Assembly (NCBI GenBank): GCA_028641055.1
Contig: CM054057.1
Location: 405,160,814 to 405,224,813 of the forward strand
Length of the DNA stretch: 64,000 bases
Direction: 5' to 3'
Source of the DNA: Alopecurus myosuroides
Lineage: Eukaryota; Streptophyta; Magnoliopsida; Poales; Poaceae
In this document: piece by piece, positions 10,736-21,878 of the stretch
Layout: every line of letters begins with the position of its first letter
How positions within the stretch are numbered: position 1 is the stretch's first letter
The notes under the pieces: generated by a model
What the model was told of the DNA's origin: nothing
Database searches by the model: none
The model's input: only the letters and a program-made list of their open reading frames with translations
Translations under genes and position numbers: made by a program

Positions 10736-13700
10736 AGGTCCTCGGGGTGGCGGTAGTTGTTGGCGATGATCTTGTCGATGCGGTACCGGTCGGTGTCGAA
10801 CTTGTCGCCGGGAATTTTTGTCGGGGTCACCTAGACGCGCCCAAGAGCGGCCACCACAAAGCCGAAGCGACAACGGGCATTGTGCACAGCCACGGGAGCA
10901 ACACAGATAGGCGGCGGGACACCGAGGCCCTTGCGGTCTTTTCGTCAAACACCTGTCGAGCGTCATGGACGGAGCGAGTAAGGGCCGGGCGCAGCAGCTG
11001 TTGTGGCCGAGGAGGAGGGCTGGCTCCCGCGGCCACCGGCAGCGGCGAAAGGGAGGCGCCGGCGACGGGGCGCAGCAGCGGCGGCGCCACTCGGTCTAGG
11101 AGGAGACGAGGCAGTGGAGGAGGTTGGGGGGCAGACGAAAGGGGGGGCTCGCCGGCGGGAGGTGGCAGGAGGACGAGGGGAGGCGACGGGAGAGAGGACC
11201 ACGGGCCGGCAGCGCTTGGAGGTGGGCAGCAGCCTGAGGCTCGCCGGCCGTCCGCGGAGGAGAAGCAGCGGCGGCGCCGGCCGCCGTCGGCCGGAACGGT
11301 GAGGGGATGGAGGAAGGAGGGAACCGGCGGCGGGCGGCGGCCATGGCGGGATGGAGGAGGGGCGGAGCAGAGAGAGGGAGGCGGAGGTAGGGGACGAGCG
11401 AGGTCGGGGAGAGGGTGCAGGCGGTGCTCGGTTGGAGACGAGGGGATCCGATCGATCCCCTCCTGCGTCTCGCGTGTGTGCGTGGTGTGCATTGTGTCTG
11501 TGTGGGCTGATGTGTGCGTGCGTGAGCGTGCAGGTGTGCGTTGGGTGTGTGCGTGTGTTGCCTGGGTGCGGGTGGGTCTGTGTGGTGTGCGTGCGTGTGG
11601 TGTTGTGTTAGGTTTAGGTGGGGTGGCCGGCTGGGCCTTGTTGGCCTGGTTTGGCCACACCAAAACATTTTTTTTTTGTTATTATTTTCAGAAATTGTTT
11701 AGACAATGTGAAAAAAAATAGTTTTATACATCAAACAATTTCTAGAAAAAAAGTAGTTGATAAATTTGAAATAGTTTGCAAGTTTTACATGCATGATTAT
11801 GAGTTATGCCATGTGATGCAAAAAAGGAAAAACAAGCAACAAATTCCAGTTGGGAACAAAATTCCCGGTCGTTACACCCTCTCCCTCCTGCGCCGCCACT
11901 CCCTTCTTTCTCCCCTTCCTCCTCTGTTTCTTCCTCCCAAGAAAACTCTGAATTTTTTCTGAACCCGAGCAGACACCACCATGGCCGGTAGTTGGAGGTG
12001 AGGGCGCGGCCGATGTGCTCGACGACGGGGGCCTCCCTTCGCGGGAATGGAACCGGGAAGGTACAGGCTTCCGTTTTGCTGAAGACGACGCGGCCGGAGG
12101 CGGGCCGCAGCGTCCACGCCGGCGACGTCATCCTCCCTGCTGCGAGCCGTCAGCAGCAGCTCGCCGTCCTCCTTTTCTGGTTCTGCAGCGACGCCCCGCC
12201 CTTCTCCTTTGTCGTCTACGCGCCCGAGGTGAGCACTCTCCCCGGCCTCGGCTCCCTCCCTTCCGCTCCGCACCCACCATCGCGTTTCCCGGCCGCTTCC
12301 CGGCGTTTCCCATCCGCCGTCGTGATCCGCAGCACGCACAGGCAGAAGCCTTCGTCAGTTTCGTCAGTTAGCCAACCCAGGGCACACTTGATGTTCAGTT
12401 TGCACCCTATTCTATCACCAAGCGCAGCGCATCCCACCGGCTAGAGCCCCCCGTCCGCACCCCTGAGAACCCGAGTTCGATCCCTCCCCGCAGCGGAATA
12501 AAACCCAACTTTTTTTTTCCACTTTTTTTCTGAAATTTTTGTTCTGACAAAAACAGAATTGCAGTTTCAAACCATTACTTGTAAATTCCACCAAATATTC
12601 ATAAATGCTCCAATTTTGGTGATTCAAATTTCTACAAACTCACAGTGAGGAGCACTTTCTGTTAATGTCAAATTTGCAATATGTTTCTGTTAACAATTTT
12701 GCACTAAATAATTAAATACAGAAAATGGAATAAAAACTGAAATCTTGCAAAAACTTCATAATTTGAGTTCTGTTCACCCAAATTGAGCAAACTTGAGCTC
12801 TAAAAATCTGTCTTAACAAACTCTACACATTGGTATTTTGTTTGGTCACAATTGAATTAAATTTGAACATGTTTCCTTCTGTTTACAAAAAGGGGCTGAA
12901 TAAAAATGGTTATGGAAGAATGCATAATAAATTCAATAATGATCCAAAAATTATGTTTAATAGCTCAAAATATTCAGTGAAACTTGTCCACATGTTTTCA
13001 AGTATTTCCCATGCTTTTGTAACTGAAAGTACCTCTTTTTAAATTGTTTACCAAAAATGGCATAAATGAAAACAATAAGAATTAATTCTTATTTATTATT
13101 TTCTTCACCCAAAAAAATTATGGAAACTATACCAAAATGGAAAGAACTTCAATTAATAACAGAAAAGCATCATTTCATGCATGTGGGAATACTATTGATG
13201 TATTGGTCTTATTAAAATTAATAATAGGCCACTAAGATAAATATGAGAGGTTTCCAAATAATGCAAACTTATTTGGGACACTCATTTAACTTGATGATCA
13301 TGTCCATGATCTCTTACTTGCATTAAAATGTCATGCATCATTCCATGTTTGTGCATTATGCCATGTTATTGATTGTCTGTCTCTCTTCGTTGTTTGTTTG
13401 CTTCTTCTCGAATAGACGACAACGTTGAGACATACGAGGTTTACGATACCACTTCAGAGGAGTTAGCCCAGTACCAGGCTACTGAGTTTGCAGGCAAGTA
13501 TTCACTCACATGAACCATTGTGTCCGTTCCACACTAGATACCGATACTTTCCGTTGTCTAATCTGCTAGCCTTATGATTCGTTGCTTGTGTTCCGATCCT
13601 ATCACATGTCATCTTGCAGCCATGAATACAGCCTCACCCCCACACCTAAAACCTTGTTGTTTGTTAGCCTGTGTCGTAGTATCATGCTTAGGTTTGTTTG

Positions 13701-14105
13701 TGCTCCAGTCTTGTTGTCATTTATCTTATCACCTGTTTAGTTTGATAGATGGGATTGTTATAATCAATATCATGTTAATGTTTAGGGTAATAATAATTTG
13801 ATGATAAGGCACCGGCAGGAGGCCCGGGTTAGGGTTTTGAAGCCTGCTAGTGTCGACCCTAATTAGGAAAAGGGTCTTGTCCTCTGATCCATGGTGAGCG
13901 TGCTCACCGCATCCGGGTGGTCGTATGGAACCCCCCTCGACTTTGACCTGATCCACAGTTTGTCCGAAGAGCCACACTTAGTTCGGGTGTTCCATTTGCG
14001 CATACGCATGAACGGGTCGCGCCCATGGTTGATGATGATGATGCATATAGGGCGAGGCCTGTGGTGCCGGGGGTGTGGTTTTCACCCTTGCGCTTAGGTT
14101 AGGTC

Positions 14106-14110
14106 GGACT
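14106..14110. repeat. target-site duplication of E, left copy (GGACT)
   Basis: GGACT precedes TGATACGGGC and recurs at 16465-16469, where the D sequence resumes (GGCCGGGACC, matching C). Confidence 0.7.
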
Positions 14111-14684
14111 TGATACGGGCATCTACTGGTTAGCACGCTAGGACAATAAACTACGATGTATAATGTCTAAGGCCTGCGAGCCGCATGTGTTGGCCGAGCC
14201 TTCTAAATGGGCCGGTTTGTATCCAGTTTGAGTCCAACTAAGTTTAGGTTCGAGTCAGTTTCGGTTTGGGTTTGTCCAACCGACTAGGGGTTGGCCTCTT
14301 ATATAAAGAGAGCCAAGGCCTAGGTTTTTTAGACAGGTTGAAAATTATGTAGAACTAAAAGTTCCAGGTTACCACCGTCCCTAGGGGATCGGCGTGTAGG
14401 CGGCGTCTCGGACGTTCGTCAGGTATCTTTGCAAATAAAGGTGCGAGTGTTCTTGGATCTGCCAAGAGGGTTCGTTCGTGGCTAGGGGGCTCTTGGATCT
14501 GCCTAGAGTTGTCTAGCTTGGCGTGAAATAAAGGTGCGAGTGTTCTTGGATCTGCCAAGAGGGTTCGTGCGTTTCTCGCCTAAATCTATCCATGTTCTTC
14601 AGGTTACGTGTATCGCTCACGTGATTGGGAGAATAGTTATCTCGGTGGTTCTTGCGGTGAAAGATCGGGCAAACGCCTACATCA
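14111..14684 (+). repeat. 5' LTR of element E (574 bp)
   Basis: TGATACGGGC ... GCCTACATCA, with inverted ends TGAT/ATCA. A TATA box (TTATATAAAG) lies near 14300. A perfect 42-bp direct duplication that starts at an AATAAA occurs at 14433-14474 and 14526-14567. Confidence 0.85.
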
Positions 14685-14686
14685 TA

Positions 14687-14698
14687 TGGTATCAGAGC
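14687..14698 (+). other. primer-binding site of element E (tRNA-iMet)
   Basis: TGGTATCAGAGC two bases after the LTR end, complementary to the 3' end of plant initiator tRNA-Met. Confidence 0.85.
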
Positions 14699-15829
14699 GC
14701 CAGGTTGATCACCGCGAGGTTTCGACCAATTGAAGATCAATCTACACGTTGCAAAAATTGGCAGATTAATTTTTGTTGGAAAGCATTGGATCCGCGAGTT
14801 GGCGCATTGCCGCATCTCAGCGGGTCAAGGGGAAAGGCGACGGCGATTGTTTTTGTTGTCACCGAGTTCTGTCAGGAGATGAGCGAGCGTAGCGATCGAA
14901 TGATGGCATCGGATTTGGCTTGCATGCAGATCGATTCTGTCCCCATGGTGTTTGCCATGTAAAAAAAAAGTTGGCAAGGAAAAGTGTCCATCGCGAGGAC
15001 CAGTGTTTTCGTCGTGAGGCTGATCGTGAATCACGTATTGGAAAGGACTTCTCTTTTCCTAGCTACGTGTGGATTCTAGCAGTTGTTGGTTGAGCAGGTA
15101 ACGGGCTCGTTCCATGTAGAGATTAGAAAAAAAGAAGAAGATAGATTGAGGTATGTTTCCGTGTATGGCCTGAACAGCAAAGGAAATTTTTATATAAAGG
15201 AGTAGGCCCGATTGAGGATTGCACTTGTTACGTAATTCGCTCTCCACTTGGTCACGTACAAGAAGGAAGGATTCCGCGTGGTTTTTTTTGGCTGCAGATC
15301 TGATTAAAATAATTATTGTGTGTGGTCTTGGCAGCGTTGGAATTCAATGAAAAAAAAGGGTGGACAGTCGGTTAAGTCTATTTTTGTGCGCGGACAAAAT
15401 AAAAAGAGACACTAGTATACATTTTCACAGGCGGTGAACTTGGTTCATTTAGATTCAAGGGGTACAGGAATTTGTCCTGTTTGTCTTGGGTGATGCAATC
15501 AGTTGATCTCCACTAATTCAGATTGCATCCGTCAGCGTATTCAGCTTACTTAGATCCTTGGGGTACAGGAGTCTGTCCTGATGTGTCAGGGGTGGTTTGC
15601 CTGGTGCGCTTACAAATGCAATTTGACAGATTATGTGTCTAAATCATGTTGGTGGTGCCAAACATGGATGGCACCAAAAACAAGTCTAACTAGCCGAGAG
15701 GGAGGATGTGGTGTGGCAGGCAAGCAGGACTTGAGGATGTAGAAGCGTGGCGATATGATAATTTGACGCCACAAGCGCCGGAGAAGACCTTCTGGCGTTG
15801 AGGACAACGCCTTTTGAAGAAAGGGAGGA

Positions 15830-16384
15830 TGATACGGGCATCTACTGGTTAGCACGCTAGGACAATAAACTACGATGTATAATATCTAAGGCCTGCGAGC
15901 CTTCTAAATGGGCCGGTTTGTATCCAGTTTGAGTCCAACTAAGTTTAGGTTCGAGTCAGTTTTGGTTTGGGTTTGTCCAACCGACTAGGGGTTGGCCTCT
16001 TATATAAAGAGAGCCAAGGCCTAGGTTTTTAGACAAGTTGAAAATTATGTAGAACTAAAAGTTCCAGGTTACCACCGTCCCTAGGGGATCGGCGTGTAGG
16101 CAGCGTCTCGGACGTTCGTCAGGTATCTTTGCAAATAAAGGTGCGAGTGTTCTTGGATCTGCCAAGAGGGTTCGTTCGTGGCTAGGGGGCTCTTGGATCT
16201 GCCTAGAGTTGTCTAGCTTGGCGTGAAATAAAGGTGCGAGTGTTCTTGGATCTGCCAAGAGGGTTCGTGCGTTTCTCGCCTAAATCTATCCATGTTCTTC
16301 AGGTTACGTGTATCGCTCACGTGATTGGGAGAATAGTTATCTCGGTGGTTCTTGCGGTGAAAGATCGGGCAAACGCCTACATCA
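15830..16384 (+). repeat. 3' LTR of element E (555 bp)
   Basis: Nearly identical to the 5' LTR. It lacks 18 bp present there after GCCTGCGAG and has one T fewer in a T run. It ends ATCA and is followed directly by TGGTATCAGAGC rather than by the target duplication. Confidence 0.85.
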
Positions 16385-16464
16385 TGGTATCAGAGCACTG
16401 GGTTTACTCGGTGAGCTGTATCTATCCCTTTAGTTTCGAGTTGTTTTTATACCTATCCAGAAAA
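16385..16464 (+). other. 80-bp tail of element E beginning with a second PBS
   Basis: TGGTATCAGAGC at 16385-16396 is followed by sequence that does not match the internal region of E beyond the PBS. The tail ends at AAAA before the GGACT duplication. Confidence 0.65.
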
Positions 16465-17584
16465 GGACTGGCCGGGACCTTATAGCTCTGTGGCTCCTAG
16501 GACAGGTTGCAGAGATGGTTCGGGTCGTGTTGAGTCCACCTGAGTTTTAGTTGGTGGCTCGAGTGTGTACGGGTACTGGAGCACACCCTGCAGGGATGAA
16601 TCTTCTCGAGAAGCCGTGTTGTCCGCGGTTATGTGACGACTTGGTGAAAGTGCTGGCTAACAAGTACTCAGACAACTTACACCTAATTAATAATAACTTG
16701 ACTAGTAATAGGCATATTGTCACAATACCCTGAACCTTCATTAATCCAACTGTGTGGGTTATCCTCGGATTGCTTCTTTGGATAAGGGGCGAGATCCAGG
16801 ATGGGTTTGTTTGAGGTTAGTGGTAGTTGACTCCGATGCGCTATCTTATCCCTTTCTTTTAGCCAGATGTTGTAGCGTGTCTCTGTAGTTGGTTACTGCA
16901 GCCCACTGCCGCAATTTTGTATCACCTATCTTCCGTTGAACCCAAAGCATCTGTACTTGGTGTTGTCGGGTACACTTTGGTATCTTGTGCGTCTTGCTTA
17001 CCAGTACTCGTCCGTACTGACCCCTTTGGGGCTGCTGGTTCTGCAGACTACGTTTCCGAGGATCCCCATGGTGGCTACTACGTGGAGTATGACGAGGCTG
17101 CTGACGAGTAGATAGCGGACCCGGGCAGGATCCGAGACTTCATGGATGGGCTCCGTTCTTTTCGTTTCCGGCCTCTTAGGCCTATTTGGGTCTTGTCTGT
17201 ACTCAGACACTTTGTTGCTTCCGCTGTGATGTAATGATAACTTGTTGGGACATGTGTCCTCTGTATGACTGTATTTGCTATCTTTGCTCTAGTGAGATCT
17301 TTTTCCACTTATTTCTATTTCTTTGTGTCTTAGAGATTTGTTGTGATATCACTTGTTCAAATGCCGTTGACGTACCGTGTGTGTATGTTATGAAGTACGT
17401 CAATGGAAGTATTCAGATTCCTATTGGATGGTTTCACATACGATGAATAGTAGAGAATGGTTGTCACACGTCTACGTGTCGGCCTACTCATATTGATATG
17501 CGGGTGCAGGTAGGCCTCGTAAGCCAATTATCTACTATTTAGCGGGCTGTGTGTATCCTCTAGAAGTCCGGGTGCGACACCTTT

Positions 17585-18409
17585 CGCCTTTGCTAATTGG
17601 TACCTCTAATCAACTGTGATTAGAGCTATTATGAAATTGGAAGTTCTCAACACATGAGATAGAAAACAATTAGAGCTAGGTCTAATCGGAGAGTTTAACT
17701 CAAAAACCCCGATTAGAAGAGGCTCTAATACATTTAGAGATCTTTCTAATTAGAGGATCTAATTCAATTAGAGGTTCTCTAATTAGACTTATATTTAGAG
17801 GCTGTAATTCTAGATGCCCTCTAATTAGATCTCTAATTCTATGAGAGAGAGAAGTCCAAAAGGCTCAATTGATATGTTCTTCAAAGAGGAGGGGTGGGAT
17901 TATATAGGTGGAGCTAGGAGGGCACCTGCCAAAGGAGAGGGGTCGGTTTCCCCCTATTTTCTCTTGGCCGCACCATCCTCCTAGGGGAGTTTGGATTGGA
18001 CTCCCTTGTGGAGTCCAATCTCTCCACCTTTTCCCTTTTATTTTTCCCTATCATTATTTGTCAAATAAATTCAGGAAAAAATACTTATGGAAACCTTGTG
18101 CACTTTATGAGACCATGGACCCCACCTGGCAATCCCTAAAATAGGTTTTGCCCATAGTGGGAAATCTGCCCCCCTCCGGCACTGATTCCATATAAGGAAA
18201 GTCCCCCCGAAACTCTTCTCGAACCTCGTTACCCCTATAGATAAAAGCATCGATATTATCTAACGATGTTAGAAACTCATCTATAACACCTCGGGACATC
18301 TCATGTCCTCTGTAGCTTATCATACAAATTATACCAAACACCGGCATAATATCTCTCTCATAGTAACTTCTCCAAAACCACTCTGATTGACACCGGACTT
18401 CACAACAAA
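17585..18409. other. repeat debris with a TCTAATTAGA-rich segment
   Basis: From 17585 to 17850 the words CTAATTAG, TCTAATC and GATTAGAG recur at short spacing in both orientations. From 17890 to 18120 there is LTR-like sequence with a TATA motif (GATTATATAGG, near 17898). No gene is seen. It is the right flank of D and resumes the sequence broken at 7066. Confidence 0.4.
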
Positions 18410-18690
18410 ATTTGAGCGCAACGTTTCGATAACGTTGCATGTTTCCATCGTGGATGGCTGAAAAGTGGAGTTTGCTCTCGACGTTTTGGTTTGGTCCGTC
18501 GCAGACTGGTTTTGCGCAACTTTTTGCTAATTTTACATCACGGATTTCTGTCTCCGACCCAGTAGCCCACTAAGAGCCCAGTTGCCTTCGACGAAACTGG
18601 CTTGGTCACGTAGAACGTCACGAATTTTCGTCGGACCACATATCCTGCCCTGTTTGACTGCTTTGACCGGCAACGACCGCGCTCTCTCAC
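18410..18690. repeat. repeat R1, left copy
   Basis: About 280 bp closely matching 35945-36222 in the same orientation, with small substitutions throughout. Shared words include GGCTGAAAAGTGGAGTTTGC, TAGCCCACTAAGAGCCCAGT and TTTGACTGCTTTGACC. No ORF. The element type is not recognised. Confidence 0.8.
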
Positions 18691-19450
18691 GGTTGTTCCT
18701 AACGTTTTTTGCTCGGGCCCAGCTATCAGTCTAGTCTGAGCCTTTTGTGGGATAATACGCCACTTCCTCCAAGTATAAGCATGCACATAATCTTCCAAAT
18801 CATCACAAAAAATAACAAGCCTTTTTCGGAAAAAATCACAAGTCACCACAATAAATGATTAACAGTCGTACTTAGAAGAGAGACAACAAGAAGATTTATA
18901 ATAACTGGAATTAACACCAGTTCACATCAGCATCACAAAGGTTCCACGCCATCATCACAACAGGCTCACACCAGGTTCACAATAGGTGCACCTCATCAAC
19001 TAAATAGTTTTATATCATCGATAGGGTTCACGTCACTTTTCCTATTGATCCGTGCATTCCGAAGCCACATCCACAGGTTCCACGTCACTTTTTCCTACTG
19101 ATTTATCCAATCCGAGGTTCCACGTCACTTTTTCCTTCTGATCCATCCATTCTGAAGCCACAACCACAGGTTTGCAAACCCTACAAAAAAGGCATCATAC
19201 ATGTTTAGCACATTATCAACTACAAGGCCAACCATCGGCACAGTATAATCATCGGCACATGCAACAAAATAGATAAAACAGTAATAGTGAGCCTCATTTC
19301 CAACCATGGTACATACAGATGACACGCAATAATTCTAACAGATGTACCTACTATAGTAAAATGAGGCACAACTGAACTTGTTGTGCATGCTATTTGCTAT
19401 AGTAGCCAAATTGCTAGACATTTTGCTGCATATTAATCATCGGCAAAGAC
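18691..19450. other. intergenic sequence with short repeats
   Basis: No gene seen. A motif of about 40-55 bp around GGTTCCACGTCACTTTTTCC occurs three times (near 19026, 19076 and 19115). Confidence 0.5.
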
Positions 19451-20354
19451 AGTTTAATCATTGGCACACGTATAAAGCACAGATGTTTAGCAATAGAAAA
19501 CAAGAAAAATAGCCTCATACTAATAAGCACAAAACAAAATCAATGAGATTATCGACCATTTACCAAGGAAGATGCAGGACCAATGTGGTTGTACACAACA
19601 CTAGGTAAATGCTAATAATCTCATCAAGATCGAGTGCACAGTTTAATCATTGGCACATGTATCAAGCACAACTGTTTAGCAATAAAAAACAAGAAAATTA
19701 TCCTCATACTAATAAACACAAAACAAAATTAATGAGATCATCGAACATTTACCAAGTAAGATGCAGAACCAATATGGTTGTACACAACACTAGGTAAATG
19801 CTAATGATCTCATCAAGATTGAGTGCACAGTTTAATCATTGGCACATGTATAAAGCACATATGTTTAGCAATGGAAAACAAGAAAAGTAGCCTCATACTA
19901 ATAAGTACAAAACAAAATTAATGAGATCATCGAACATTTACCAAGGAAGATGCAGAACCAATGTGGTTGTACACAACACTAGGTAAATGCTAATGATCTC
20001 ATCAAGATCGAGTGCACAGTTTAATCATTAGCACATGTATCAAGTATAGATGTTTAGCAATGGAAAACAAGAAAAGTGGCCTCATACTAGTAAGCACAAA
20101 ACAAAATCAACGAGATCATCGAACATTTACCAAGGAAGATGCAGAACCAATAGTGTTGTACACAACACTAGGTAAATGCTAATGATCTCATCAAGATCGA
20201 GTGCACAATCTAATCATCGGCACATGTATGAAGCACAAATGTTTAGTAATGGAAAACAAGAAAAGTAGCCTCATACTAATAAGCACAAAAAACATCAACG
20301 GGATTATCGAACAGTTACCAAGGAAGATGCAGAACCAATGTGGTTGCAGACAAC
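19451..20354. repeat. tandem array, unit about 190 bp, about five copies
   Basis: The word ATGTTTAG(C/T)AAT or a close variant recurs near 19482, 19672, 19861, 20050 and 20239, giving a period of 189-190 bp. Each unit also has CATTTACCAAGGAAGATGCA, a TTGTACACAACACTAGG junction and ATCGAGTGCACAGTTTAATC. Copies differ by scattered substitutions. The array is broken at 20354 by solo LTR F and a partial unit continues at 32035. It is not a CRISPR: there are no short repeats with unique spacers. Confidence 0.85.
20350..20354. repeat. target-site duplication of F, left copy (ACAAC)
   Basis: ACAAC before TGTAGCG; the right copy at 32035-32039 is ACAAA. The other array units read ACAACACTAGG here, so the right copy carries one substitution. 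Confidence 0.7.
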
Positions 20355-20379
20355 TGTAGCGTTCCCACATTTAAATAAC

Positions 20380-21590
20380 TAGCAGCGCCGGCGGCGCGTC
20401 CACGTCGTCATCGGCGGGGTACCGCGAGGTGACCGTAAAGGTGGCGGCACCGGGCGACCTGTCGGACCTAGTGGCCCGCGTGCTGGCGCTGCTCAAGGAC
20501 ACGGCCGGACACCGTTTCACGGTGGCCGCCGTCGAGGGGTGGCGGCCGGACACCGACGGCGACGGCATTGCCCAGGCGAGCCTGACACTACGAGCAACGG
20601 TACGTTACGATCAAACCAACCAACGCACGCACGTACTACGTACGTCACGATTGTTTATAAATTGCCGTGGCGGTTACACGTCAGTACGGTTGGGAGCGCA
20701 CGTGAGATCTGGTGGGTTCAAAGCCAGGTCAAAGTCAAACGGGATTACTAGCTCCTAGTATTTGGCCGACGGCGACGGGCGCGGGCCCTGCGGGCGAAAA
20801 CTCAGCGAGAAAACTTGACCGCGCCTTGTGCGCGAGGTTCTCGAGTGACGTCACGCCCATCACGTCTTTTTTTTTGTCAATCAGAATTCCGTTCTCTTTA
20901 TGTTCCTTTCAGCTTCATAATAATCCAGCAATTAATACTGCGTCGAAATACAGATCACTTTCGTGATCTGAATCCGTTCTCCACCACAGGAAAATGTAGG
21001 AAGATAGCGATAATCGAGCTGTTTGCATCGCCGTGACTTTGGCCGGCCGGATGCTCTGAAACTCGTAGACTATGCTTTTGCTTGGCCAGAATACCTACCG
21101 ATACCGTCCGCACAATCCAACATGTCGTCCTTCTGCAGATTTTACAGCAAGAATGGACCGATAGCTAGGGATCTCGGCTCCGGACAAAATTTCCAAATTT
21201 TGAATTTTATAAATGTTGGTAGGCTGGTTTCGAACAAGTGTGTTCTGTAGCAGCTAATTTGCTTAGGAATGGATTCGTAAATGATTTATTTTATTTATTT
21301 TATGAACGCCCGTGCTTGTAGAGAAGCATGCATTGCCTTTTTAATATTTCTATGGCTATTCTTTCGTTGCTCCACTTTTGGACTATAAGAACATGTTTTA
21401 GACCCGAGATGTGTCGTTTTCTCTCTAGCCTTGATGTCCAAGAATAATTAATTACTGGTGGAATTGACCGGCTGTGAATCTTTTCTAGGCTGCTGGCGAA
21501 TTCGACGAGGTGTCGTTGAGGGAAGCTGTGTCGAAGGCTGTCGTGGGTCTGGTGACACCGCCGCCGTCGGACGACGCCGAGTCGTCGTAG
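20380..21590 (+). pseudogene. 3' end of an unrecognised host gene, two exons
   Basis: An open stretch from 20380 to 20599 in the frame SSAGGASTSSSAGYREVTVKV ends at a GT donor. An 889-bp intron with a TTTTCTAG acceptor follows, then exon 2 (21489-21590) in the same phase, ending ...PPPSDDAESSS and TAG. The joined 107 residues have an alternating strand/helix look (beta-EVTVKVAA, helix DLSDLVARVLALL, beta-HRFTVAAVEGW, beta-IAQASLTLRAT, helix EVSLREAVSKAV). This could be an ACT-like fold such as ends some plant bHLH proteins, but that is only a guess. There is no start: the coding sequence begins abruptly 25 bp inside solo LTR F, so this is a transposed fragment. Confidence 0.5.
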
Positions 21591-21878
21591 CGGATCAGCT
21601 TTGACCCTTCCTCTGTCCGGCACTAGCGAGACGGGACCGAGCTGACGCCGCAGCTACGCTCAAAACTGGATCGCAGGTTGCGGGCCATGACGTCTCTATT
21701 TCTGCTCCGTGTGCTCCTGGAGGATTTTGAGCAACCGTAATCTGCATTTCCAGATGTATTGGAAGCAAGTGAAGTGTAGACGTTTTTGTTTGTTTGGCTT
21801 AGCTAACTTTAATTTAAATAGTCCAAGATTGATTTAAGTCCCACCTTTCACTAAACTGAAGTTGTACTTTACTCTTTT

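Larger units (their letters stand above)
7711..11876 (-). mobile_element. solo LTR C (4166 bp) inserted in D
   Basis: On the plus strand it begins TGTGACGCCCC and ends ...GGTCGTTACA. The flanks are CCCTC at 7706-7710 and CCCTC at 11877-11881, a perfect 5-bp target duplication, so the boundaries are precise. The first 600 bp match the reverse complement of the LTR end of A (40999 backwards) and the start of B (58800 onward). This is the same family lying in minus orientation. The rest holds a GC-rich segment (10300-11620) with many spurious ORFs on both strands and AT-rich tracts. There is no PBS, internal region or partner LTR. Confidence 0.85.
14111..16464 (+). mobile_element. non-autonomous copia-like element E with an extra PBS-bearing tail
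   Basis: Structure: LTR (14111-14684), internal region (14685-15829) with PBS at its start, second LTR (15830-16384), then an 80-bp tail (16385-16464) that again begins with the PBS sequence TGGTATCAGAGC. Direct repeats GGACT flank the whole unit including the tail. The internal region (1145 bp) has no gag or pol similarity and only short ORFs, so the element depends on proteins from elsewhere. A purine tract (GAAGAAAGGGAGGA) precedes the second LTR. The PBS matches the 3' end of initiator tRNA-Met, as in copia elements. Confidence 0.75.
7067..17579 (+). mobile_element. solo LTR D (about 4.0 kb) with two nested insertions
   Basis: Starts TGTAACATCCC and ends ...CCGGGTGCGACA, with 5-bp duplications CCTTT on both sides. 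After removing solo LTR C with its duplication (7711-11881) and element E with its duplication (14111-16469), about 3.98 kb remains. No internal domain or second LTR is present, so it is best read as a solo LTR left by recombination. Its body is colinear with the LTRs of A, B and C. Shared blocks include ...ATAAGGCACCGGCAGGAGG at 13803-13822 and a GACCCT/AGGGTC stem-loop at 13855-13876. It is a diverged subfamily, in the same orientation as A. No coding function is supported. Confidence 0.8.

Noticed and set aside
10717..11721. 334-codon ORF (plus) overlapping a 278-codon ORF (minus)
   Set aside because: Both lie in the GC-rich core of solo LTR C, are low-complexity Arg/Gly or Pro/His-rich, and have no domain. 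GC-rich DNA lacks stops on both strands by chance.
19451..20354. CRISPR-like array
   Set aside because: The 190-bp units are repeated whole with no unique spacers, and the DNA is plant nuclear.
20375..20395. Definite Helitron 3' terminus
   Set aside because: A short GC hairpin next to CTAG and a T is suggestive, but the hairpin is also coding sequence of the gene fragment and no matching 5'-TC end was found. Kept only as a hypothesis.
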